Part shown: piece by piece, positions 41,701 through 51,313 of the stretch
Position numbering within the stretch: the stretch's first letter is position 1
Layout: every line of letters starts with the position of its first letter
NCBI RefSeq assembly: GCF_900142065.1
Contig: NZ_FSRJ01000003.1
Location: 620,001-684,000 of the forward strand
Length of the DNA: 64,000 nt
Source of the DNA: Agromyces cerinus subsp. cerinus
GTDB lineage: Bacteria; Actinomycetota; Actinomycetes; Actinomycetales; Microbacteriaceae
Reading direction: 5' to 3'
Translations under genes and position numbers: made by a program
The notes under the pieces: generated by a model
What the model saw: only the letters and a program-made list of their open reading frames with translations
Databases searched by the model: none
Told to the model about the DNA's origin: nothing

Positions 41701-41972
41701 CCGGCTGACGACCAGCCTCACAACTCCGCCCCCGCCCGCCTGTCACTCGCCTGCCCGGCGGGCGGGGGCTGGGGATCATCGTTCCCATGGGCTCTCATCG
41801 CCGAGCATCCCTCCGGAGGATGACGTTGCGTTCCGAACGTCGCCCTTCCGCCCGATGCTGCCGGCCGACTCCGGTCGAGATCATGAGATGCGCGCCATGG
41901 GTGCACGGCTCTGCCGTTCTCTTGCCCGGGGCGGCGCGACCAGCACCTCGCATTCCGCAGCTCGAAGGAACC
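41701..41972. other. Gap with hairpin, no gene supported
   Basis: After the SDR remnant there is a 13-bp inverted repeat, GCCCCCGCCCGCC (41728-41740) and GGCGGGCGGGGGC (41757-41769), with a 16-nt loop and no T-run. The remaining 200 bp have no convincing ORF until the GAAGGAACC ribosome site of the CPBP gene. Confidence 0.6.
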
Positions 41973-43802
41973 ATGTTCACGAATCTCTCCGACCGCACGA
42001 GCTCGATCGTCTTCGTCATCCTCGTGGTCGGCATCGCCGGCGCCACGGCCTCCTTCGCGGGCGGCCTCGTCCTCGCCGTCTCCCCGCTGCTCGTGACCGC
42101 ATTGATGATGTTCGTCGTCACACGGGACGGATACCGTGCCGAGGGCTGGCGTCGGTTGGGGATCACCCGCCTCGGCCTGCGCTGGTGGCCGGTGACGCTC
42201 GCAGCGACCGTCGGCGTCTCGGTCGCGGCAGCCGGCATGACGGTCCTCCTCGGCTTCTCGCACCTCGGCGCGCCCACGCCGGCAGCCTGGCAGGACCTCC
42301 TGTCGCTGTGCATCGCGGGGCCGATCCTCGCCTTCGCCGAGGAGATCGGCTGGCGAGGCTACCTGCAACCGCGGGTCATGCCGTGGCTCGGTGAGAAGTG
42401 GACCTACCTCGCCATCGGCGTGGTGTGGGTGGTCTGGCATCTCATGTACATCCTGCTCACGCCCTTCTCCCACTCGGAGGGCGGCCGAGGGATCGTCCTC
42501 GCGCTGTTCTCCGCGACGGTCATCGCCTTCTCCTTCCTGTTCGGCCGGCTCCGAACCCTGTCCGGCAGCGTCTGGCCGGCCGTACTCGGCCACTTCGCGC
42601 ACAACGCGACGTTCGCCTGGCTCGCCTCCGCCATCGTGCTCACCGATCAGCCGGTGCTCGTGAACGAGTACCTGGCCGGCGACACCGGACTCTTCGTCCT
42701 GCTCGGCACCGTCGCCTCCGTCGTGGCCATCGCGGCAGCGACGAGGCGAATGCGCACACCGGTCAGCGCGAGCGCTCCACAGAACGTGAGCGCACGGGAG
42801 AACTCGACTGACGGCCCGTCACAACCGCGCGAGGCCGCTGCCGATGATGAACACGCCGACCATCAGCATGATGAGCGCGGTCACCACACGGTTGTTGCGG
42901 GTGAGCCACTCCTTCATCTTGAGCAGCCTCGGCTGCATGCCCTTCGCATCGATGAGCGTCGCGATGACCGGCACCGCCACGGTCGATGCGCCGATGAGCG
43001 TGTAGAGGAGGATCACGATCGCCGCCTCGGAGCCCGAGAGTCCGGCGCCGCGAATGGCAAGGCCCGCAGCGAGCGCGAGCAGGATCTCCTTGGGGCGGAT
43101 GTTCAGCGCCACACCCAGCCCGAAGGCGCTCCACGGCCCGATCGACTCCATCTTGCCGAGCCAGGCGGGCATGCTCGCGACAGGATCCTTGCGGGCTCGT
43201 CGCCAGGAGATGATCCCGATGACGATGAGCCCGGTGCCGACGATCATCTCGCCGACACCGACCGCCACATCGGGCTGTCGCGCGGAACGGGGCGTGGGCA
43301 CCGCCTGCGTCGAGACCGTGCAGATGAAGACCAGCGCCGCCATGCCCAGCACCCAGCCGATGAGGTACGGCAAGGCCGACCCGCGCTTCGGCGACAGCAG
43401 GATCACGATCGTCGCCATGAGGGGCACCGAGCTGAGCGCGACCGCCAGCGCGATCGGAAGGATGTGCCCTATCGCCTGCAGCATTCCGCTGCACCCCCTG
43501 ACTGGTGCCAGTACTCCCGACCGCACTCCCGCGCACCGCGCGCCGCTGTCCACACGATAGCGGAGGCGGGCGCCCAGAGCCCGGAGGTCGCTGCCCCCGC
43601 CTCAGGCGGCGAACGCGTACGCGTCGACCTCGCGACCTCGCGCCACCAGCGCCGCCGAGGTCGGCCGGTCGTGGTCGAGATCGCGCGGGCAACCGCACCG
43701 CACCGACATCCTGCCCCCATCGACGGATGTCACGAACTCGACGTGCTCGACCGGATCCTGCTGCTTGCGTCTGCCCCACATGTTTCGGCCCCCTTCACCT
43801 GA
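41973..43802 (+). CDS. CPBP-family intramembrane protease with lost stop codon
   Basis: The first ~275 residues are a CPBP (Abi-type) membrane protease: helices plus the motif FAEEIGWRGYLQP, the second site VVWVVWHLMYI and the third LGHFAHNATFAW. The normal family end is near base 42790. The frame has no stop there and stays open to 43802, adding ~330 Asp/His/Arg-rich residues that are only the antisense of the next gene. Stops at 42787 (+1 frame) and 42809 (+2 frame) suggest a one-base indel or sequence error. ATG 41973 follows GAAGGAACC. Confidence 0.75.
   Translation: MFTNLSDRTSSIVFVILVVGIAGATASFAGGLVLAVSPLLVTALMMFVVTRDGYRAEGWRRLGITRLGLRWWPVTLAATVGVSVAAAGMTVLLGFSHLGAPTPAAWQDLLSLCIAGPILAFAEEIGWRGYLQPRVMPWLGEKWTYLAIGVVWVVWHLMYILLTPFSHSEGGRGIVLALFSATVIAFSFLFGRLRTLSGSVWPAVLGHFAHNATFAWLASAIVLTDQPVLVNEYLAGDTGLFVLLGTVASVVAIAAATRRMRTPVSASAPQNVSARENSTDGPSQPREAAADDEHADHQHDERGHHTVVAGEPLLHLEQPRLHALRIDERRDDRHRHGRCADERVEEDHDRRLGARESGAANGKARSEREQDLLGADVQRHTQPEGAPRPDRLHLAEPGGHARDRILAGSSPGDDPDDDEPGADDHLADTDRHIGLSRGTGRGHRLRRDRADEDQRRHAQHPADEVRQGRPALRRQQDHDRRHEGHRAERDRQRDRKDVPYRLQHSAAPPDWCQYSRPHSRAPRAAVHTIAEAGAQSPEVAAPASGGERVRVDLATSRHQRRRGRPVVVEIARATAPHRHPAPIDGCHELDVLDRILLLASAPHVSAPFT
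42819..43484 (-). CDS. GAP-family membrane protein
   Basis: A 221-aa protein with about six helices and the family features LSSVPLMATIVILLSPKRG, NIRPKEILLALAAG and VPVIATLIDAKGMQPRL. GAP (Sap-like) proteins are related to LysE exporters and to mycobacterial sulfolipid-1-addressing protein; the substrate is unknown. ATG 43484 gives the conserved start MLQAIGHILPIALAVALS. The whole gene is overlapped by the read-through frame of the CPBP gene. Confidence 0.82.
   Translation of the reverse strand: MLQAIGHILPIALAVALSSVPLMATIVILLSPKRGSALPYLIGWVLGMAALVFICTVSTQAVPTPRSARQPDVAVGVGEMIVGTGLIVIGIISWRRARKDPVASMPAWLGKMESIGPWSAFGLGVALNIRPKEILLALAAGLAIRGAGLSGSEAAIVILLYTLIGASTVAVPVIATLIDAKGMQPRLLKMKEWLTRNNRVVTALIMLMVGVFIIGSGLARL
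43602..43781 (-). CDS. Small hypothetical protein, 59 aa
   Basis: MWGRRKQQDPVEHVEFV leads a short soluble protein with two cysteines in RCGC. GAAGGGGG precedes ATG 43781 at good spacing. No family is recognised. It lies in a small gap beside the MFS gene. Confidence 0.55.
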   Translation of the reverse strand: MWGRRKQQDPVEHVEFVTSVDGGRMSVRCGCPRDLDHDRPTSAALVARGREVDAYAFAA

Positions 43803-43822
43803 GAGATGCAGGGCGCCCTGAT

Positions 43823-45487
43823 TCATGACGCGGGTTCGGCCGCGCTTTCGGATGTCTCGCCCGACCGCTTCGCCAGCGCGCGCAGACGCAGCGCGAACGC
43901 CCCGCCGAGCACGAGGAACCCGGCCGCCGCGAGGAGCGCCCAGCGCGAGGCATCCGCCATGCCGTCGGCGAGTGCCTCGGCGACGGCGGGCCCGGCCGAG
44001 CCGAGCTGGCCGTCGGTGCCCTCGGCCCGAACCTGGGGGATCGTGCCGCCGGCCGATTCCTCAGTCGCGGAGACGATCTGCTCGGATGCCGCGGCGGGCA
44101 CGCCCTCGACGGTGTCGACCTGGGCCGGCAGCGCGACGGCCATGCCCGCCGCGAGCACGGCGCCGATGATGGCGGTGCCGAGGGCCGAGCCGACCTGGCG
44201 CCCGGTGCTCTGCGTCGCCGAGCCCTGGCCCGACTCCTCGGGCGGGATGTCGGCGAGCACGGTGCCCGTGAGCTGCGCGGAGGCGAGGCCGAGGCCGAGG
44301 CCGTAGAGGGCGAGCACGCCGGCGAGCAGCCAGGCGTTCATCTCGGAGGAGAGCAGCAGGGCGGCGAACACGGCGCCGGCGACCTCGAGCGCGAGGCCGA
44401 TCACGACGACCGTCGGTGCGCCGAACCGCTCGGCGACGTGGCGTGCCATGGCGCCGGAGACGAATGCACCGAGCCCCATGGCCGCGAGCACGAATCCGGC
44501 CGCGAGCGTCGACAGGCCGAGCGCGTTCACGATGAAGAGGGGGAGGACGAAGAGGATGCCGAACTCGCCGATCGCGACGCACATCGCGACGAGGTTGCCC
44601 CATGTGAACGTGGGCACCGAGAACAGGTGCACGTCGAGGATCGCCGACCGGCCGTTCCTCGCGCGATGCCGCTCCCAGAAGAAGAAGAGCACGAGGGCCG
44701 TGAGGCCGATCGCGATCGCCACCGGCACGGGGGAGATGGGCCACGAGGTCGGCCAGGTCCAGCCGAAGAGCTCGAACTGCTGCTTCGGCGCCCACCAGCC
44801 GAGCGAGCCGCCCTCGATGAGGCCGAACACGAGTGCGCCGAACCCGATCGCCGAGAGGAGCAGCCCGTCGACGTCGAGGCCCTTCGAGGTGATGACGGCG
44901 CGCGTCTCGGGCACCGTGAGGAAGGTGGCGACGAGGATGATCGCGCCGAACGGCAGGTTGACGAGGAAGATCCACTCCCAGCCGAACGACTGGGTGAGCC
45001 AGCCGCCGAGCAGGGGGCCGAGTGCGGCGACACCGGAGATGACCGCGCCCCAGACGCCGAAGGCGACCGCGCGGTCGCGACCGCGGAACGTGGCGTTGAC
45101 CGTCGACAGCGTCGTCGGGAGGATGAACGCGCCGCCGATGCCCTGTACGAACCGGGCGAGGATGAGCGAGGTGCCGCCGGTGGCGAGCGCCGCCAGCATG
45201 CTGCCGGCCAGGAAGACCAGGATCCCGGCCACCATTGCGCGGCGTCGACCGAGGCGATCGCCGAGACGCCCGGCGGTCAGCAGCAGCGCGGCGAAGATCA
45301 CCGAGTAGATGCCGTTCACCCACTGCGCCTCGCTGAAGTCGAGCTTCAGGTCGGTGATGATCGTCGGCAGCGCGATGCCCACGATCGTGCCGTCGAGCAC
45401 GATCATCGAGAGCGCAGCGGCGAGCACGCCGAGCCCCACCCAGCGCCGTACGCCGGTGTTTTCGGGCGCAGTGGCCGTGTCGTTCAT
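43823..45487 (-). CDS. MFS drug exporter, DHA2 (EmrB/QacA) type
   Basis: A 554-aa transporter with about 14 helices. Motif A GRLGDRLGRRRAMVAG and motif C-like GVAALGPLLGGWLTQSFGWEWIFLVNLP mark a proton-driven exporter. The C-terminal loop before the last helix is extended and Ala/Glu-rich. Toxic compound export is likely, but the substrate is unknown. No regulator gene is next to it. It diverges from the DEAD-box gene over 133 bp. Confidence 0.9.
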   Translation of the reverse strand: MNDTATAPENTGVRRWVGLGVLAAALSMIVLDGTIVGIALPTIITDLKLDFSEAQWVNGIYSVIFAALLLTAGRLGDRLGRRRAMVAGILVFLAGSMLAALATGGTSLILARFVQGIGGAFILPTTLSTVNATFRGRDRAVAFGVWGAVISGVAALGPLLGGWLTQSFGWEWIFLVNLPFGAIILVATFLTVPETRAVITSKGLDVDGLLLSAIGFGALVFGLIEGGSLGWWAPKQQFELFGWTWPTSWPISPVPVAIAIGLTALVLFFFWERHRARNGRSAILDVHLFSVPTFTWGNLVAMCVAIGEFGILFVLPLFIVNALGLSTLAAGFVLAAMGLGAFVSGAMARHVAERFGAPTVVVIGLALEVAGAVFAALLLSSEMNAWLLAGVLALYGLGLGLASAQLTGTVLADIPPEESGQGSATQSTGRQVGSALGTAIIGAVLAAGMAVALPAQVDTVEGVPAAASEQIVSATEESAGGTIPQVRAEGTDGQLGSAGPAVAEALADGMADASRWALLAAAGFLVLGGAFALRLRALAKRSGETSESAAEPAS

Positions 45488-45620
45488 GTCTTCGTCCCCC
45501 CGTGGGTCACCTCGTCGGTTCCCACCGTATGCCCAGCGAAACCCCGTGCCTATGCGACATTCGATTGACGCCCGAAGCGGCGGACCTGCGTTCTCCCAGC
45601 TCTACGGACTACCCTGAAGC

Positions 45621-47486
45621 GTGACTGCTGACGAAGCTCCGGTCGAGGTGGAGGCTCCAGAAGAGCCCGCCGCGACGACATTCTCCGACCTCGGACTCGA
45701 TGGCGCGGTCCTGAAAGCCCTCGCCGACGTCGGCTACGAGACCCCTTCCGCGATCCAGGCCGCGACGATTCCGTCGCTCCTCGCCGGGCGCGACGTGGTG
45801 GGCCTGGCCCAGACCGGCACCGGCAAGACGGCCGCGTTCGCGCTGCCGATCCTCTCGCGCCTCGACCTCTCCCAGAAGACCCCTCAGGCCCTCGTGCTCG
45901 CCCCGACCCGCGAGCTCGCGCTGCAGGTCTGCGAGGCGTTCGAGAAGTACGCCTCGCACCTCAAGGGCGTGCACATCCTGCCCGTCTACGGCGGTCAGGG
46001 CTACGGCGTGCAGCTCTCGGCGCTGCGTCGCGGCGTGCACATCGTCGTCGGCACCCCGGGTCGCATCATGGACCACCTCGACAAGGGCACCCTCGACCTC
46101 TCGGAGCTCAAGTACCTCGTGCTCGACGAGGCCGACGAGATGCTGAAGATGGGCTTCGCCGAAGACGTCGAGACGATCCTCGCCGACACTCCCGACACCA
46201 AGCAGGTCGCCCTGTTCTCGGCGACCATGCCCGCGGCGATCCGCCGCATGTCGAAGCAGTACCTGCACGACCCCGAAGAGATCACCGTCAAGACGAAGAC
46301 GCAGACCTCGGCGAACATCAGCCAGCGCTACCTCATCGTCTCGTACCAGCAGAAGGTCGACGCCCTCACCCGCATCCTCGAGGTCGAGAACTTCGAGGGC
46401 ATGATCGTCTTCGTGCGCACGAAGAGCGTCACCGAGGAGCTCGCCGAGAAGCTCCGCGCCCGCGGATACTCGGCCGCCGCGATCAACGGCGACATCGCCC
46501 AGGTGCAGCGCGAGCGCACGGTCAACCAGTTGAAGTCGGGCAAGCTCGACATCCTGGTGGCCACGGATGTCGCGGCGCGCGGCCTCGACGTCGAGCGCAT
46601 CAGCCACGTGGTGAACTTCGACATCCCCACCGACAGCGAGCCCTACGTGCACCGCATCGGCCGCACGGGCCGCGCAGGCCGCACCGGCGACGCGATCAGC
46701 TTCGTCACGCCGCGCGAGCGGAGCCTGCTCGCCCGCATCGAGAAGGCCACGCGCCAGCCGATCGTGCAGATGCAGCTGCCGAGCGTCGACGACGTCAACG
46801 TCACGCGTCTCGCGCGCTTCGACGACCGCATCACCGCGGCGCTCGGCCAGAACGAGCGCATCGACGGCTTCCGCGACATCATCGCCCACTACGTGCGCAA
46901 CCACGACGTGCCCGAGGCCGATGTCGCGGCCGCGCTCGCCGTCGTGGCGCAGGGCGAGGCGCCCCTCCTGCTCGAGCCCGAGGCGGCGCGCCGTGCCGAG
47001 CGCGAGTGGAGCGACCGTCCGCCCCGCGGTGACAAGCCCGAGCGCGGCGACCGTCGCGACCGTGACCGCGGCGACCGGTTCGACCGCGGCGGAGACCGCC
47101 CCGAGCGGCGCCAGCGACCGAGCAGCGGCCCCATGGCGACCTACCGCATCGCGGTCGGCAAGCGCCACAAGGTCGAGCCGCGCCAGATCGTCGGAGCGCT
47201 CGCGAACGAGGGTGGCCTCAGCCGCGAGGACTTCGGCTCCATCCAGATCCGTCCGGAGTTCTCGCTCGTCGAGCTGCCCGCGAACCTGCCCCGCGAGACC
47301 CTCGAGAAGCTCGACGGCACCCGCATCTCGGGCCGGCTCATCGAGCTGCGTCCCGACCGCGGCGGTCCGACGCGTCGCACGAACGACCGCGACCGCGGTG
47401 GCGATCGCAACCGAGGTGGCGACCGTGACCGCGGTGGCGATGGCGGAGGCGACGGCGACAAGCCGTTCCGGAAGCCGCGCCACTAA
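45621..47486 (+). CDS. deaD: DEAD-box RNA helicase (DeaD/CsdA-like)
   Basis: A 621-aa ATP-dependent RNA helicase. All core motifs are visible: AQTGTGKTAAFALP, PTRELALQ, GTPGR, VLDEADEM, SATMP and HRIGRTGRAGRTG. A DbpA-type RNA-binding domain (YRIAVGKRHKVEPRQIVGAL) follows, flanked by Arg/Gly/Asp-rich tails (~470-510 and the end). It helps remodel RNA and ribosome assembly, often in the cold. GTG 45621 is 5 bp after TACCCT (45610-45615), consistent with a leaderless mRNA. Confidence 0.95.
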   Translation: MTADEAPVEVEAPEEPAATTFSDLGLDGAVLKALADVGYETPSAIQAATIPSLLAGRDVVGLAQTGTGKTAAFALPILSRLDLSQKTPQALVLAPTRELALQVCEAFEKYASHLKGVHILPVYGGQGYGVQLSALRRGVHIVVGTPGRIMDHLDKGTLDLSELKYLVLDEADEMLKMGFAEDVETILADTPDTKQVALFSATMPAAIRRMSKQYLHDPEEITVKTKTQTSANISQRYLIVSYQQKVDALTRILEVENFEGMIVFVRTKSVTEELAEKLRARGYSAAAINGDIAQVQRERTVNQLKSGKLDILVATDVAARGLDVERISHVVNFDIPTDSEPYVHRIGRTGRAGRTGDAISFVTPRERSLLARIEKATRQPIVQMQLPSVDDVNVTRLARFDDRITAALGQNERIDGFRDIIAHYVRNHDVPEADVAAALAVVAQGEAPLLLEPEAARRAEREWSDRPPRGDKPERGDRRDRDRGDRFDRGGDRPERRQRPSSGPMATYRIAVGKRHKVEPRQIVGALANEGGLSREDFGSIQIRPEFSLVELPANLPRETLEKLDGTRISGRLIELRPDRGGPTRRTNDRDRGGDRNRGGDRDRGGDGGGDGDKPFRKPRH

Positions 47487-47500
47487 GGCGGGGACAGCGG

Positions 47501-47923
47501 ATGGCGCTGCCGAAAGCCGGCTCGCAGAGCATCCGGGTGCGAAGCGGGCTGGCCGCGGCCGTCAGCCTCGCACTCGGCCTCGGCCTGCAGCTCCTCGATC
47601 GCACGCCCGTCATCGACGTGCTCGGCAGTGTCGTCTACATCGTGTTCATCGCCTGCGTGCTGCGCGCGATCTGGCCCGGGCTCGGCGCCGTGGCCGTCGC
47701 TGCGACGGCATTCGGGTTCGCGACGGCCGTCGAGCTGCTGCAGCTGACCGAGGCGCCGCAGCTCGTGGTCGACGCCTTCCCGCCGTCGCGCCTGTTGCTC
47801 GGCAGCGCGTTCGACCCGATCGACGTGTTCGCCTACGCGGGCGGCGCCGTGCTCGCGTACGTCGTGCTCGTCGTGTGGGTCGGCACGGAGCGCGTCGTCG
47901 CGTCGCCCGTCGCCGACGAATGA
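47501..47923 (+). CDS. DUF2809 membrane protein
   Basis: A 140-aa protein with about four helices. The family hallmarks ELLQLTEAP and LGSAFDPIDVFAYAGGAVLAY match DUF2809. The role is unknown. It starts 14 bp after the helicase stop and is probably read with it. Confidence 0.82.
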   Translation: MALPKAGSQSIRVRSGLAAAVSLALGLGLQLLDRTPVIDVLGSVVYIVFIACVLRAIWPGLGAVAVAATAFGFATAVELLQLTEAPQLVVDAFPPSRLLLGSAFDPIDVFAYAGGAVLAYVVLVVWVGTERVVASPVADE

Positions 47924-48004
47924 CCGGTCTCGATTCGAACCGTGCGGGTTGGGTACCCTCGATGACGGACGACGTTCTCGAACGCCACGGACAGGAGGGT
48001 GACG

Positions 48005-48493
48005 ATGTCGGAACACGACGAACCGGATGACGCCGCACGCCGCCCGAGCGGTCGACGGGCGGCGCCCGCTTCACGCGTCGGCACCATGCTCGAACCGGTG
48101 CTGCCGTACGTGGCGACCTCGATGGCATGGCTGACGCGCCACCGGTTGGGCGCGATGATCGCCGCCACCGGTCTGGCCGTCGTCGTCATGGGCGGAGCCG
48201 GCGTCGCGCTCATGCAGGCAGCAGGCGGGGGCGCGCCCGGCAATGAGGCGTCGACCTCGATCGAGGAGCCTCGACCGACCTCGACGACGCCGGCGGCGCC
48301 CAGCCCGTACGGCCCGGTGCTGCCGACGCCGGTGCCGCCGTCCGCGACTCCCACCGAGCCGCCGCCGTCGGTGGAGCCCGACGAGATCGTCGAGCCGCCG
48401 CTCGACGACGACGAGCAGGTGGAGCCGACGGCGACGCCCGAGCCGGCCGATGACCACCCGGGGCAGGGCAAGGGGCCGAAGAAGCCCCGCTGA
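48005..48493 (+). CDS. Hypothetical membrane-anchored Pro-rich protein
   Basis: A 162-aa protein with one helix (LGAMIAATGLAVVVMGGAGVALM, ~55-77) and a Pro/Thr/Glu-rich outer tail ending in GKGPKKPR. ATG 48005 is preferred to GTG 47999 because GGAGGG lies at the right distance. No family is recognised. Composition suggests a wall-spanning or surface-exposed protein. Confidence 0.65.
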   Translation: MSEHDEPDDAARRPSGRRAAPASRVGTMLEPVLPYVATSMAWLTRHRLGAMIAATGLAVVVMGGAGVALMQAAGGGAPGNEASTSIEEPRPTSTTPAAPSPYGPVLPTPVPPSATPTEPPPSVEPDEIVEPPLDDDEQVEPTATPEPADDHPGQGKGPKKPR

Positions 48494-48514
48494 CGCCGTG
48501 GGTTCGCGACGGTG

Positions 48515-49519
48515 TCAGAGCCACCTCTTGTACTTGAAGACCGCGTACAGCCCGACGCCGAACAGCACCATCGCGGCGAGCGCGGCCGGGTACCCGAACT
48601 CCCAGTGGGTCTCGGGCATGTCATCGAAGTTCATGCCGTAGACCGTTCCGATGAGCGTCGGCGCGAAGATGATCGCCGCCCACGACGAGATCTTCTTGAT
48701 CTCGTCGTTCTGCTTCAGGCTCGTGTCGGTCTGGCGGCGTGCCACGAGCGCCGAGTGCACGGTGAGGGCGTTGTCGAGGATGGCGCGGAACGAGCCGACC
48801 CGCTCGTTGATGCGGATCGCGTGGTCGAGCACGTCGCGGAGCGAACGCTGCAGTTCGACGTCGACGCGGTACTTCTCGGAGCCCCGGCGCAGCCATTCGA
48901 GCATCGCGGCGAGCGGCTGCACCGCGCGCTGGAAGTTGATGACCTCCCGCGAGAGCTCGTAGATGCGACGCGAGAGCGCGTCGTCGTCGCTGTCGCCGAA
49001 GAGCTGGTCCTCGATCTCGTCGATGTCGTTCTCGAGACCGGCGACGACCGGCTCGTACTCGTCGACGACCTCGTCGAGGATCGCGTAGAGCACGGCCTCG
49101 GGGCCCATGGCGAGCAGCTCGGGGCTCGACTCCATGCGCCGGCGCACGGCCGCGAGGTCGGGCGACTCCGCGTGGCGGATGGTGACGACGAAGTCGGGTC
49201 CGACGAAGAGGTGCAGCTCGCCGAACTCGACCGTCTCGAGTTCGTCGCGGTACCGGGCGGGCCGCAGCACGGCGAACAGGGTGTCGCCGTAGCGCTCGAG
49301 CTTCGAGCGCTGGTGACCGGTCAGCGCGTCTTCGACGGCGAGCGGGTGCAGGCCGAACTCGCGGGCGACCGAGGCGACTTCGCGCGGACTCGGCCGGTAG
49401 AGCCCGATCCACGCGAGGCCGTCATGGTCGTCCATGAGGCGGTAGGTGTCGTCGAGGTTCGTGGGCGTCTCGACGCGACGTCCGTCGACGTAGACGCCGT
49501 TGTCGACCAGAGGTGACAT
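48515..49519 (-). CDS. corA: CorA family magnesium/cobalt transporter
   Basis: A 334-aa channel. The N-terminal cytoplasmic domain and long helices are followed by two C-terminal membrane helices. The selectivity signature GMNF, within TVYGMNFDDMPETHWEFGYP, is intact, and the protein ends in the basic KYKRWL. It should carry Mg2+ into the cell. It stands alone. Confidence 0.93.
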   Translation of the reverse strand: MSPLVDNGVYVDGRRVETPTNLDDTYRLMDDHDGLAWIGLYRPSPREVASVAREFGLHPLAVEDALTGHQRSKLERYGDTLFAVLRPARYRDELETVEFGELHLFVGPDFVVTIRHAESPDLAAVRRRMESSPELLAMGPEAVLYAILDEVVDEYEPVVAGLENDIDEIEDQLFGDSDDDALSRRIYELSREVINFQRAVQPLAAMLEWLRRGSEKYRVDVELQRSLRDVLDHAIRINERVGSFRAILDNALTVHSALVARRQTDTSLKQNDEIKKISSWAAIIFAPTLIGTVYGMNFDDMPETHWEFGYPAALAAMVLFGVGLYAVFKYKRWL

Positions 49520-49753
49520 GAGCGATCCGTTCTCGCAGGGCGCGCGGGAGCGCGCCGGTTCGGCAGGTGAGCGGATGACGCCGCCGGCCGGGGTGCAGAT
49601 CGGAACTCGTTCGCGCGTGTCGAGCAGACGCTCAGTGCGTGCGGGAACGGGGAGACGACGCAGCAGCGGTGGCGGCGCCGGTACTATGATCGGCCATCGC
49701 CCTCACCGCCTCTCGCATCAGGGGCCGCTCGCTGGCAGGCCCGACGGCAGAGT

Positions 49754-51313
49754 CTAGCCCACGCGACTGAAGCGTCGGGCGACGTGGTCGATCGTCGAGA
49801 CGACGCTCGCGCCGGCCGACCGCACCGCGCGGGGGAGCGGGAGCCGCGAGGCCGCGGCCCGCGTCCGGCCGAACCGGCCGGTGCGCCGCACCTCCCTGCG
49901 GACCTCGGCGTGGTGCAGTTCCCGCGCCCAGATGCGGGTGACCCGGTCCTCGTCGAACCGGCTCGCGGTGCGCACGGCGGCGGCTCGCATGCGGGCGACG
50001 CGGCGGGGCGACATCCGCTGCAGTCGGACGATCGCGTCGGTCAGGCCGTCGACGTCGCCGGGCGGCACCAGGAAGCCGTTGCGCCCGTCGCGGATGAGGT
50101 CGGCGGGCCCGTAGGGGATGTCGTAGGCGATCGGCAGGCAACCGGCGGCCATCGCCTCCACGAGCACGAGCGGGAAGCCCTCCGAGTGCGAGGTCAGGAG
50201 GAGGAACGAGGCGTCGGGCAGATGCTGTCGCGCGTCGGGGTCGAAGCCGTGGAGCTCGACCGCCGCGGGGTCGGTGATGCGTCGTTCGAGCGCCGGCCGA
50301 CTCTCGCCGTCGCCGTAGACATCGAGGTGCACGTCGATGCCGGCGCGCGCGTTGGCCGCCTGCGCGGCGGCGATCGCGTGCGAGACCCGCTTGCGCCGGG
50401 TGAGCGCGGCGAGCACGATGCCGCGGGCGGGGTCGCGGGGCGGCGACGGTCGCGGGCCGGCGCCCTCCGGTGCGAGCGGACGCGGGTTCGGGATCACGAC
50501 GAGGCGGTCGTTCCTGCCGACGATCTGCTCGAGGTCGTGACGCTGCCGCAGCGAGAGCACCGCCACGAGGTCGAAGTCGTCGAGATGCTCGAGCACCTCG
50601 CGGCGCGAGCGCCTGATCGGGTGATCCTCGGTCGGCCCGGAGCGATGCGAGGCATGCACCACGTGCGCGGTGATCGCGTGCGCCCGACGATAGGTGCGCA
50701 TGAACGGCGCCATCGTCTTGCTGTCGACGATCAGGTAGCTCGACTCGCCCGCGGTCAGCGCGTCGAGCCAGGCCCGGTACAGGGTCCAGAGGCGGCGCCA
50801 GGAGCGCACGGGGCGCCCATCGCGGTCGCACAGCACCACGGATCGCCCACCGAGCACGCCGCGCTCGCGGGTGTCGTGCCGGTCGCTGAGCAGCAGCGTG
50901 CCGTCATCGCGGTAGTGGTCGGTCTGCAGGGTGTTGCCCTCGGCGTCGAGCCGTGATCGGCTCATCACGCGGTCGCCGCGGAGCCGGGTCTCGGTCGCGT
51001 CCTCAGCCGCGAGCGGCGTGAACGTCTCGGGGTCGTGGCGGAGCGAACCACCGGGCAGCGGATGGCTCCGGAGCCAGTCGTAGAGGTTGACGATGCGCAC
51101 TCCGGGCGCGAGCACGCCGCGCTCCCGCAGCATCCGTTCGACGTCCGGGGTGTCGGGCCGGGCGTCGAAGGTCAGCACGTCCACCTCGACCCCGGCGACG
51201 CGATGGAATGCCGCGGACCGTCGCAGCATCGCATCCGTCATGCCGCCGAAGGCGTCGGGGATCGACCAGGTGACGGCGAAGTGGCGGCCGTCGGGCAGCG
51301 CGATCCGAGTCAT
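49754..51313 (-). CDS. GT4 glycosyltransferase, TagE/poly(glycerol-phosphate) glucosyltransferase-like
   Basis: A 519-aa cytoplasmic glycosyltransferase. The C-terminal Rossmann domain has the GT4 E-x7-E motif region SHSEGFPLVLVEAMAAGCLPIAYDIPYGPADLI, with the preceding VYGDGESRPALERRI. The N-terminal third is long and has the repeated DR-rich beta region typical of TagE/GtfA. It probably glycosylates a wall polymer. ATG 51313 is chosen because AGGGGG is 8 bp upstream; a longer TTG start is possible. A Stealth gene 3 kb away points to the same polymer pathway. Confidence 0.85.
   Translation of the reverse strand: MTRIALPDGRHFAVTWSIPDAFGGMTDAMLRRSAAFHRVAGVEVDVLTFDARPDTPDVERMLRERGVLAPGVRIVNLYDWLRSHPLPGGSLRHDPETFTPLAAEDATETRLRGDRVMSRSRLDAEGNTLQTDHYRDDGTLLLSDRHDTRERGVLGGRSVVLCDRDGRPVRSWRRLWTLYRAWLDALTAGESSYLIVDSKTMAPFMRTYRRAHAITAHVVHASHRSGPTEDHPIRRSRREVLEHLDDFDLVAVLSLRQRHDLEQIVGRNDRLVVIPNPRPLAPEGAGPRPSPPRDPARGIVLAALTRRKRVSHAIAAAQAANARAGIDVHLDVYGDGESRPALERRITDPAAVELHGFDPDARQHLPDASFLLLTSHSEGFPLVLVEAMAAGCLPIAYDIPYGPADLIRDGRNGFLVPPGDVDGLTDAIVRLQRMSPRRVARMRAAAVRTASRFDEDRVTRIWARELHHAEVRREVRRTGRFGRTRAAASRLPLPRAVRSAGASVVSTIDHVARRFSRVG

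Noticed and set aside
38204-43800. Search for an integrase or repeated tRNA end marking an integrated element
   Set aside because: No recombinase gene and no duplicated tRNA 3' end were found, so a defined mobile element cannot be claimed.
45609-47483. Open reverse frame covering the whole helicase gene
   Set aside because: Composition is a mirror of helicase codons and no domain is recognisable. The sense strand has all DEAD-box motifs.
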